12,681 nt of DNA from JALZDI01 sp965653225 (lineage in GTDB: Bacteria > Actinomycetota > Actinomycetes > Propionibacteriales > Nocardioidaceae). Made by a program: the position numbers and the translations under genes. Positions 7,282-12,681 of the stretch are shown piece after piece. Below the pieces are notes generated by a model. That model was given only the letters and a program-made list of their open reading frames with translations, was not told the DNA's origin and made no database searches. Location of the stretch: contig CBFGZI010000109.1 in the NCBI GenBank assembly GCA_965653225.1, positions 1 to 12,681 on the forward strand, read 5' to 3'. Within the stretch, counting starts at the first letter, position 1, and each line of letters starts with the position of its first letter.

Positions 7282-7293
7282 CCGTCCGGACGG
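7282..7293. terminator. 12-bp palindrome between convergent genes
   Basis: CCGTCCGGACGG is a perfect palindrome 14 bp after the P450 stop and 17 bp beyond the stop of the convergent small gene. Its position suits a bidirectional termination element, but its loop would be very short and there is no T-run. Confidence 0.25.
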
Positions 7294-7310
7294 ATAGAGC
7301 CCCGACTTCG

Positions 7311-7523
7311 CTAGCCCTCGGTCTCGCGCCACACGCGGACGAACCACGCCAGCCCGATGGCCGCCGCCAGGCCGGTAAGACCTGCAGTCTGGTAGTAGCC
7401 GCTGTTCCACGCGAGGACGGTGGCGGCGGCGGGCACGAAGAACAGGAGCCAGTAGCCGAGCCTGGTCCGCAGGACCCGGAGCGTCTTGGCGCGGCGCGGG
7501 CGTCCCGACGTATAGAGCGTCAC
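7311..7523 (-). CDS. Small two-helix membrane protein, unknown function
   Basis: Predicted 70-aa membrane protein that I do not recognise. A basic N-terminus (residues 7-20, several K/R) is followed by two hydrophobic segments at about 24-39 and 46-62, joined by a short NSGYYQ turn, with a charged C-terminal tail. The positive-inside rule would place both ends in the cytoplasm. The start is uncertain. GTG at 7523 gives a sensible N-terminus, but the nearest purine run directly abuts it, so a leaderless transcript or an upstream start is possible. It is convergent with the P450 gene and divergent from the exported phosphatase-fold gene, with only 79 bp between starts. Confidence 0.55.
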   Translation of the reverse strand: MTLYTSGRPRRAKTLRVLRTRLGYWLLFFVPAAATVLAWNSGYYQTAGLTGLAAAIGLAWFVRVWRETEG

Positions 7524-7540
7524 CTCTGGGACGCTAGAGG
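7516..7540. repeat. Two overlapping inverted repeats at the small gene's start
   Basis: AGCGTC (7516-7521) pairs with GACGCT (7530-7535) across 8 nt. CCTCT (7523-7527) pairs with AGAGG (7536-7540) across 8 nt. The two hairpins overlap and cannot form together. Both include or touch the GTG start of the minus-strand gene, so they could control its translation. They could also serve as an operator for the divergent pair. Confidence 0.4.
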
Positions 7541-7590
7541 CGCAGCGCAAACCGGGCGCAAAACGGTCTTCGGGCGTATCGTCCACCGTT

Positions 7591-7596
7591 GAGGTG
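7591..7596 (+). promoter_or_regulatory. Ribosome binding site GAGGTG selecting ATG at 7603
   Basis: GAGGTG lies 6 nt before ATG 7603. The in-frame GTG at 7594 is part of this site and has no site of its own, so the shorter protein starting MRRLR is preferred. Confidence 0.6.
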
Positions 7597-7602
7597 CCCT
7601 GG

Positions 7603-8409
7603 ATGAGACGGCTTCGTCTGCTCGCCGCCTGCCTGGTGGGACTGCCCGTGCTGGTGGCGACTCCGGTCGCCGTGCACGAGGTCACCACGGCCTCTACCGC
7701 TGCGCCGTCAGCGGCGCGGTTCTCGGTGCTGCAGATGAACCTGTGCCTCTCGGGACTGGCCCCCTGCCTGCACTACCCGCAGGTGGTGCACGAGGCGGTT
7801 CGCGTCATACGCACGCGAAGGCCGAACGCGGTGACGGTCAACGAGTCGTGCGCGGGCGACGTCGCCCGCATCGCCGCACGGACCGGCTACCACTGGCGGT
7901 TCACGACCGTGCTGTACCGCGGCGGGCCGCTGCCCTGCCGCAGCCCGGCGGGCCGCGGCGTGTTCGGCAACGCCGTGCTCACCAAGGGAGCCGTCCGACG
8001 CTCCGTCGACGGCCGCTACGCGGCGGAGGACGTGCTCGAGCAGCGCCGCTGGCTCTGCGTGACGACCGTCCGCCCGGTCACGGTCTGCACCACCCACCTG
8101 GAGGCCCGGACATCGCTCGCGACCATCGTGATCCGACACCGGCAGTGCGCGGAGCTCACAGACCTGCTGGCCGCACGCGCCCGGCGGGGACCGACGATCG
8201 CGGCCGGCGACATCAACGCGGGCGGCAGCTGTGCACCGCCGGGAATGTGGACCCGCTCCGACCATCGGCCGGGAGCACAGAAGCCTGGGCTGCAACAGGC
8301 ATACGGGAGCAGAGTCGACCTGCGCGGCCCTCGGACGACAGTGGTGCCCGCGACGTCGACCGACCACGACTTCCTGCTCGTCACGGCACGACTGGTACCG
8401 CGTCCGTAG
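7603..8409 (+). CDS. Secreted endonuclease/exonuclease/phosphatase-fold protein
   Basis: Predicted exported metal-dependent phosphoesterase of 268 aa. The N-terminus is a classical signal: MRRLR followed by a hydrophobic core (about 6-24). The EEP (DNase I-like) motifs follow in order: N46 in VLQMNLC, E81 in VNES (the metal ligand), H165 in CTTHLEA, D203 and N205 in AAGDINA, and D254-H255 in STDHDFLLV. These correspond to the catalytic Asn, Glu, His, Asp/Asn and Asp-His set, so an active Mg2+-dependent enzyme is likely. It could cleave DNA, RNA, a phospholipid or another phosphodiester. Eight cysteines lie after the signal (48, 55, 83, 112, 152, 162, 182, 210), which suggests up to four disulfides in an extracellular protein. 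Its neighbours do not indicate a substrate. Confidence 0.88.
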   Translation: MRRLRLLAACLVGLPVLVATPVAVHEVTTASTAAPSAARFSVLQMNLCLSGLAPCLHYPQVVHEAVRVIRTRRPNAVTVNESCAGDVARIAARTGYHWRFTTVLYRGGPLPCRSPAGRGVFGNAVLTKGAVRRSVDGRYAAEDVLEQRRWLCVTTVRPVTVCTTHLEARTSLATIVIRHRQCAELTDLLAARARRGPTIAAGDINAGGSCAPPGMWTRSDHRPGAQKPGLQQAYGSRVDLRGPRTTVVPATSTDHDFLLVTARLVPRP

Positions 8410-8539
8410 CCTCGCAGCAAACGCAGGCGTCACCTCACGAAGTTGCTGTCAGACGGCTCCTCGGCTGCAGTTTCGTTACGTACGAGCGGTCGCCGCCACA
8501 TGCTCAGCTGCGGCGGTCAGCGCAGAACCAGCGGACGAC
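8410..8539. other. Convergent gap with a weak hairpin
   Basis: Two genes converge here. The only structure seen is CCGCC (8493-8497) with GGCGG (8512-8516) around a 14-nt loop. It may contribute to termination, but it is weak and has no T-run. Confidence 0.25.
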
Positions 8540-9322
8540 CTAGCACCGGAGAGACGGGTCGGAGGTCTTCTCGGCGACGAGAGCGAGCTTGCGTACGCGC
8601 CCGTCCCCCAGCCAGTCGCCCCACTGCCGATGCGCGGTCAGGAGGTCGTGCACGGCGCGATGTCCCACGTGCGCGGCGATCTCCGACGCGCGCGCCGCGA
8701 ACGCGTCGCCCAGCGCGTCGACCGTCTCCAGGTGGGCCGCGGTGCACTCGCGCTGCCAGCGCAGCCGCATGCCGACCCGCTCCAGGCAGGACACCAGGTC
8801 GGGCAACGGCGTGAACCACACCGTGTCGGCGTCGGGCATGCGGCGACGTTCCGCGTGGCTCAGCGGCTGGCCCTCCTCGAGGGTGAAGGCGAAACGCCCG
8901 CCGACGTGCAGGGCCCCGGACACCTCGCGCAGCAGCTCCTCCTTGTCGGGGAAGGCCAGCATCACCTCCAGCAGCAGCACCACGTCGAAGGGGCCGGCGG
9001 GGACAGGCGGTACCTCCGCGACCTCGAAGCGACAGTCCAGCCCGTCGGAGCGCCGGCGCGCGATGTCGACGGCACTCGCGCTCGAGTCGACCCCGAGGTA
9101 GGTGCATCCCAGCCGGCGCGTGATCAGCCGCCCGGGACCGGCCACACCGCAGCACAGGTCCAGCACCGAGGCTCCCGGCGCGACGCCCGCCCGCACCGCC
9201 AGCGACAGGATGTCGCTGGCGCGCATGAAGCTCTCCTGGCCGACGAACTCGCCCGGCGTGTACGCGGACAGGCGGGCCGGTCCCAGCGCCGTGTCGAAGG
9301 GGACGCGCTCGTCCTGTCTCAT
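8540..9322 (-). CDS. Class I SAM-dependent methyltransferase
   Basis: Cytoplasmic methyltransferase of 260 aa. The Rossmann SAM-binding motif I is VLDLCCGVAGPG (53-64). The acidic residue at the end of the second strand, which holds the SAM ribose, is D79 in YLGVDSS. Motif IV is FDVVLLLEVM (112-121), and GGRFAFT (141-147) follows in the usual post-motif position. The C-terminal half (about 165-260) is the substrate-recognition part and gives no clue to the acceptor. Small molecules, lipids and sugars all fit; motifs of nucleic-acid methylases are absent. Its ATG overlaps the TGA of the upstream gene by 4 bp (ATGA), and its own ribosome site is weak. Translation is therefore probably coupled to the CDP-alcohol transferase/LtaS-like fusion, and by inference it acts in the same pathway. 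Confidence 0.9.
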   Translation of the reverse strand: MRQDERVPFDTALGPARLSAYTPGEFVGQESFMRASDILSLAVRAGVAPGASVLDLCCGVAGPGRLITRRLGCTYLGVDSSASAVDIARRRSDGLDCRFEVAEVPPVPAGPFDVVLLLEVMLAFPDKEELLREVSGALHVGGRFAFTLEEGQPLSHAERRRMPDADTVWFTPLPDLVSCLERVGMRLRWQRECTAAHLETVDALGDAFAARASEIAAHVGHRAVHDLLTAHRQWGDWLGDGRVRKLALVAEKTSDPSLRC

Positions 9323-11784
9323 GGACCCTGCTGCGCCGCGCTGTGGTGGACGCTGTGGTGGAGCGGCGAGCGCGCCCGGATCGACGGCTGCTGGGCGCTG
9401 AATGCGCGGAGGAAGCGGTCGCGGAAGGCGTCCATCGGCCAGGTCGGTGCGCCTGCTCCCGGTCGCAGCCCCGCCTGCCAGCCCCAGCCGGAGATCCGCT
9501 TGGTGACGCTCGGGTCGTGGGCGATGACCGTGACCGGCACGTCGTGGCTGGCCCCGGAGCCGGTGACCACGGTCGCGGGCTGGTGGTCGCCGAGGACGAT
9601 GAGCACGAGGTCCTTGTCGCCGTACCTGTGCACGAACGAGATGAGCGACCGCAGCGAGTAGGCGATCGACCGCTCGTACGCGGCGGGCACCTTCTCGGGG
9701 TGCCGCCAGAGCTCCTCGGCGGACTCGGCCCGCTCGTGGATCGGGCGGAAGACCGAGCCGTCACCCAGCTTGTTCCAGTCGACCATCTGGGGCAGCGGTG
9801 ACCACGGCGCGTGGCTCGACGTGAGGTCGATCTCCGCCATCACCGGCGGGCGGTCCGGCTGCGCGAGAACCTGCTGCTCCAGGGACGAGAGCACGTACTG
9901 GTCCGGCATGACCGACCAGCCGAACGGAGGGCCGTGGTAGGGGATGTCCGCGCGGTTGAACATCTGGTCGAACTTGTAGAAGGCCTTGCCCGCCATCCAG
10001 GGCGTCTTGTTCGCCGGCTGGACGGCGTACGTCTGCCAGCCCGCGCGGCGGAATGCGCTGCTGAGCGTCATCCGGTCGCTGCCGAGCAGCCGGTCGTAAC
10101 GCTGTTCGTTGTCGATCCACAGGCCCGACTGCATGGTGGAGTGGGCCAGCCAGCTGAACCCGCCGAACGTCGGCGAGTGCAGGAATGCGCTCCGGGCGGA
10201 GTACCCGTCCGCGCGCAGCCGGCGGGTGCCGGCGTCGAGCAGTGCCCGGACCCGCGGCGAGGTCGGCAGGTCCTGGACCGCACTGCGGCCGTAGCTCTCG
10301 ATGAAGGTGAGCAGCACGTCCTTGCCGCGCAGCCCGTCCAGCAGGTGGCCGCTGGACGTGTCGCGGAACCGGTCGGTCGCGGCCGCCGCCGCGAACTCCC
10401 GCTCCTGCTTGATCCCGAGCGACACCGCGTGCACCTCGCCGACGGCGAGCCGGCTCGCGCCGGCCGAGGCGATCGGCGCACCGGGGGTCAGGTGCAGGCC
10501 GGCCAGGGCGGCGGCCGCCCACACAGCCATCAGCGCGGGCAGAGCCCGCGCGACCGGGCCGCGATGCCGGGCTACGAGGTTGGTGAGCCGCACGACCGCG
10601 AACGGGAGACCCACAAGCAGGGCGAGGACCAGAGCCGCGGCCGCGACCAGGGTGACGGTCGCCGCGAGCGGGTCCAGGCCGGTCTTGACGAAGGTGATGG
10701 CAGGCATCAGGTAGCTGCGGTCGGTCACCGGGTTGAACGGACGGTCGAACACCGCGAAGAACCCGACGTCGAGGGTCTTCAGCAGGGTCAGCACTCCGAC
10801 CAGCGCACCGACCACGATGGCCATCGTCCGTCTGGCCCAGACCGGGAGCACCAGCGCGAGGCCGGCGACGACCAGCACCTCGACCGGGATTCGCACGAAC
10901 TCGCCGACGCTCAGACCCGAGACCGTGTTCGGGGCCACCAGCGCGAACCAGACCACCAGCAGCGCCAGCACGTCGAGCGCGACGGCCAGCCTCCTGCGCC
11001 GGATCGACGAAGGGCGCTGGGCCTGCTCCCCCGTACGCAGGGCTGCAGCCTCGCCGGTCGGCTCGTCCCCACGTGGTCGTTCGGCACCGCCGGCCGTGTC
11101 GCCGCCGCTGCGATGGCGCCACATCCACCACAGGTCGCGCCCGAAGGACTCCACCACCAGCGCGAGCGTCGCGAGCAGGGCCACGTAGGTCAGCCAGCGC
11201 GGCAGCACGTCCGCCGCGGCGATGGTCAGCACGACACCCTCGGTCGCGGCGACCACCTTGCGCCAGGGCCGCTGCGGCAGCCGCCAGGGGGTGTCCCAGC
11301 CGGCCAGTGCGAACAGGTACCGGGCGGCGCCGATGGCGAGCACCCACACGCCGAAGGAACGGGCCACGTAGACGCTGAGCACCAGGATCAGGAACGCGTC
11401 GACCTCACCGTCGAAGCGCGCGCCGAACGGGGAGGCGGTCCGCGTTCGCCTCGCCACCCACCCGTCGACGACGTCGAGGACCAGCGCGGACGCCGCCAGC
11501 GCGACCACCGTGGCCACCGGAACCGGCCGCACGAAGGAGTCCGCGACCAGCGCCGCGACCCCGCAGGCCAGAGCGGCGCGCGCGAGCGTCACCCAGTCCG
11601 GGGGTCCGAGCCCGTCGCTTGTGCTCCGCACCAGGCCGAGCGACAGCGTGCAGACCAACACGACAGCGCAGATCAGCCCGACCGCCCACCCCAGGGCGCT
11701 CAGACCGAGGGTCGCCCACAGGGCGGCCAGCAGCGCCGCCACCGCGAGCAGGCCGGTCACCTGACCGGTTCGAACCTTCTGCAC
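9319..11784 (-). CDS. CDP-alcohol phosphatidyltransferase fused to LtaS-like phosphotransferase
   Basis: Membrane protein of 821 aa with two enzyme domains. Residues 1-222 hold about six helices and the complete CDP-alcohol phosphotransferase signature DG-x2-AR-x8-G-x3-D-x3-D (D107, G108, A111, R112, G121, D125, D129). This family joins a CDP-activated lipid to an alcohol, or the reverse, at the cytoplasmic face. A hydrophilic linker (223-264) follows, then about five helices (266-430) and an extracytoplasmic alkaline-phosphatase/sulfatase-fold domain (about 450-795). There, E496 in FIESYGR, T539 in SPTFGGFS, H658 in SSHAPW and D733-H734 in LGDHQP match the metal ligands, threonine nucleophile and phosphate-binding histidine of LtaS-type enzymes. 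The E-to-T spacing of 43 is close to LtaS. The product could be a phosphoglycerol-like polymer or a decorated lipid. The start is GTG at 11784, behind GGAGG only 3 nt away. The C-terminus is His-rich (HHSVHHS, 809-815). Alternative: a phosphoethanolamine or OpgB-like transferase. Confidence 0.88.
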   Translation of the reverse strand: MQKVRTGQVTGLLAVAALLAALWATLGLSALGWAVGLICAVVLVCTLSLGLVRSTSDGLGPPDWVTLARAALACGVAALVADSFVRPVPVATVVALAASALVLDVVDGWVARRTRTASPFGARFDGEVDAFLILVLSVYVARSFGVWVLAIGAARYLFALAGWDTPWRLPQRPWRKVVAATEGVVLTIAAADVLPRWLTYVALLATLALVVESFGRDLWWMWRHRSGGDTAGGAERPRGDEPTGEAAALRTGEQAQRPSSIRRRRLAVALDVLALLVVWFALVAPNTVSGLSVGEFVRIPVEVLVVAGLALVLPVWARRTMAIVVGALVGVLTLLKTLDVGFFAVFDRPFNPVTDRSYLMPAITFVKTGLDPLAATVTLVAAAALVLALLVGLPFAVVRLTNLVARHRGPVARALPALMAVWAAAALAGLHLTPGAPIASAGASRLAVGEVHAVSLGIKQEREFAAAAATDRFRDTSSGHLLDGLRGKDVLLTFIESYGRSAVQDLPTSPRVRALLDAGTRRLRADGYSARSAFLHSPTFGGFSWLAHSTMQSGLWIDNEQRYDRLLGSDRMTLSSAFRRAGWQTYAVQPANKTPWMAGKAFYKFDQMFNRADIPYHGPPFGWSVMPDQYVLSSLEQQVLAQPDRPPVMAEIDLTSSHAPWSPLPQMVDWNKLGDGSVFRPIHERAESAEELWRHPEKVPAAYERSIAYSLRSLISFVHRYGDKDLVLIVLGDHQPATVVTGSGASHDVPVTVIAHDPSVTKRISGWGWQAGLRPGAGAPTWPMDAFRDRFLRAFSAQQPSIRARSPLHHSVHHSAAQQGP
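9339..9362. repeat. Perfect 12-bp tandem duplication
   Basis: CGCTGTGGTGGA is repeated exactly, 9339-9350 and 9351-9362. On the minus strand it encodes the HHSVHHS part of the fusion protein's C-terminus, ending about 17 bp before the overlapping start of the methyltransferase gene. Being in multiples of three, it leaves the frame intact. Confidence 0.85.
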
Positions 11785-11913
11785 CGTCCTCCAGACTCAT
11801 GGGGTGTAGGACCTTGTACGGGAGCCGCCGCGTTTTGGATTCCGCTACGGGGCAATCGGCTGCGCGCGGACCACTCAGCGAGTACCCCCTCGGGGGCGGG
11901 GTACGTTCGCTTC
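11785..11913. other. Divergent promoter region, fusion operon and aldo/keto reductase
   Basis: These 129 bp must carry both promoters. I found no convincing -35/-10 pair on either strand. The minus-strand ribosome site GGAGG is at 11788-11792, and the inverted repeat at 11882-11904 is the only clear regulatory-looking element. Confidence 0.45.
11882..11904. promoter_or_regulatory. Inverted repeat before the aldo/keto reductase start, possible operator
   Basis: GTACCCC (11882-11888) and GGGGTAC (11898-11904) form a perfect 7-bp inverted repeat around 9 nt, ending 9 nt before the GTG at 11914. Within it, CCCCC (11885-11889) and GGGGG (11892-11896) form a second, competing repeat. The G-run is also the only plausible ribosome site for the gene. 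The TACCCCC...GGGG pattern resembles CsoR-family operators, though the symmetry differs from the usual form. It may bind a repressor or fold in the mRNA to hide the ribosome site. Confidence 0.45.
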
Positions 11914-12681
11914 GTGCCAACTTTCGAGCTCAACATCGGACGCGAGATGCCCACCCTGGGCCTCGGCACCTGGCAGCTGAGCGGCAGGGCATGCGAGGAG
12001 GCGGTGCGACATGCTCTGGAAGTCGGGTACCGCCACATCGACACCGCCGCAATGTACGGCAACGAGGAGTCGGTCGGCGCCGGCATCCGGGCCGCAGACG
12101 TCGCCCGCGAGGACGTCTTCGTCACTACCAAGCTGACCGGCAGCGACCACAGCCGGCCCGCCGAGGCGGCCAGGGAGAGCCTCGACCGGCTCGGCGTCGA
12201 CTACGTCGACTGCTACCTGATCCACTGGCCGGCCGGCCAGGGCGCCGACCTCGACGTGTGGCGAGCGCTGGAGGAGCTGTACCGCGACGGCCTGCTCCGC
12301 GCCATCGGCGTCAGCAACTACTCCCGCGAACAGCTGGAGGAGCTGGTGGACCACGCGGAGGTCCCGCCCGCGGTGAACCAGATCGAGCTCAACCCGTTCG
12401 TGCGCCAGCGCGACGTCGAGGGTTTCTGCCTCGAACGCGGTGTCGCGATCCAGGCCTACCAGCCGCTGGGGCGGGCGTCACGGTTCGACCACCCCGAGAT
12501 CGTCGCCCTGACGGAGAAGCACGGGCGCACCCCGGCTCAGGTCATGCTCCGGTGGGGTCTGCAGCGCGGTGTCACCGTGATCCCGAAGTCCGGAGACCCC
12601 GAACGGATCCGCGCCAACGCGCAGCTGTTCGACTTCGCGCTCGACGACGAGGACATGGCCGCCCTCGACAGCCTCGGCTGA
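11914..12681 (+). CDS. Aldo/keto reductase, NAD(P)H-dependent
   Basis: Cytoplasmic (alpha/beta)8-barrel oxidoreductase of 255 aa, slightly shorter than the 260-280 usual for the prokaryotic AKR5-like (2,5-diketo-D-gluconate reductase type) group. The catalytic tetrad is complete: D43 (HIDTA), Y48 (AMYGN), K73 (VTTKL) and H104 (YLIHWP). Other family signatures are GLGTWQL (16-22), IGVSNYS (131-137), VNQIELNPF (154-162) and the NADPH-binding VIPKSG (222-227). Members reduce aldehydes, 2-oxoaldehydes such as methylglyoxal, and keto-sugars; the substrate here is not evident. GTG at 11914 is chosen because VPTFELNIGREMPTLGLGTW matches the family's first strand. The ATG at 11947 would cut that strand, and the frame stays open far upstream only as an artefact of high GC. 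The stop is the last codon of the window. Confidence 0.95.
   Translation: MPTFELNIGREMPTLGLGTWQLSGRACEEAVRHALEVGYRHIDTAAMYGNEESVGAGIRAADVAREDVFVTTKLTGSDHSRPAEAARESLDRLGVDYVDCYLIHWPAGQGADLDVWRALEELYRDGLLRAIGVSNYSREQLEELVDHAEVPPAVNQIELNPFVRQRDVEGFCLERGVAIQAYQPLGRASRFDHPEIVALTEKHGRTPAQVMLRWGLQRGVTVIPKSGDPERIRANAQLFDFALDDEDMAALDSLG

Noticed and set aside
9339..9362. Short tandem repeat as a CRISPR or integration site
   Set aside because: Only two 12-bp copies without spacers, inside a coding frame, and no cas or integrase gene nearby.
8231..9661. 476-codon plus-strand frame across the methyltransferase and the end of the fusion gene
   Set aside because: It is antisense to two genes with solid motifs, and no domain is visible in it.
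9811..11913. Long open frame continuous with the aldo/keto reductase, running antisense to the LtaS-like fusion gene
   Set aside because: It is the mirror of a real GC-rich gene. The translation is low-complexity R/G/A/Q/H sequence with no domain, and the reductase's family start is at 11914.

Overview
The window is very GC-rich, with strong G/C preference at third codon positions, GTG starts alongside ATG, and GGAGG-type ribosome binding sites. The proteins are typical of high-GC Actinomycetota: a soluble class I P450 with a [3Fe-4S]-type ferredoxin, delta-60 and Asp-box beta-propellers, and an LtaS-like enzyme. I cannot name the genus. I see no tRNA, rRNA, CRISPR array, transposase, integrase or phage gene, so this looks like ordinary chromosome with some accessory metabolism.

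Layout. (1) 160-1350 (-) and 1839-4187 (+) are two divergent genes for exported beta-propellers, one built of delta-60/DUF5122-like repeats and one of Asp-box (BNR) repeats. The roughly 490 bp between them is less GC-rich than the genes and holds operator-like repeats and a candidate promoter. (2) 4321-5937 and 6002-7267 (+) form a P450 unit: a ferredoxin fused to its FAD-dependent ferredoxin reductase, followed by a cytochrome P450. Together they supply a complete NAD(P)H-to-haem electron path. (3) 7311-7523 (-) is probably a small two-helix membrane protein. 7603-8409 (+) is a secreted, cysteine-rich endonuclease/exonuclease/phosphatase-fold enzyme. (4) 11784 to 8540 (-) is a two-gene operon. 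Its first gene fuses a CDP-alcohol phosphatidyltransferase to an LtaS/sulfatase-like phosphotransferase, and it overlaps by 4 bp a class I SAM-dependent methyltransferase. (5) 11914-12681 (+) is an aldo/keto reductase, divergent from that operon, with a strong inverted repeat just before its start.

The most notable item is the operon in (4). One polypeptide carries the complete CDP-alcohol phosphotransferase motif, which would make a phospholipid headgroup on the cytoplasmic side. It also carries an LtaS-type catalytic domain, which would move such a headgroup on the outer side. A methyltransferase is translationally coupled to it. This suggests, by inference only, a compact pathway that makes, transfers and perhaps methylates a phospho-alcohol envelope component. 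I know of no characterised protein with this architecture. The P450 with its fused redox partner is the second coherent system; its substrate cannot be read from the sequence.
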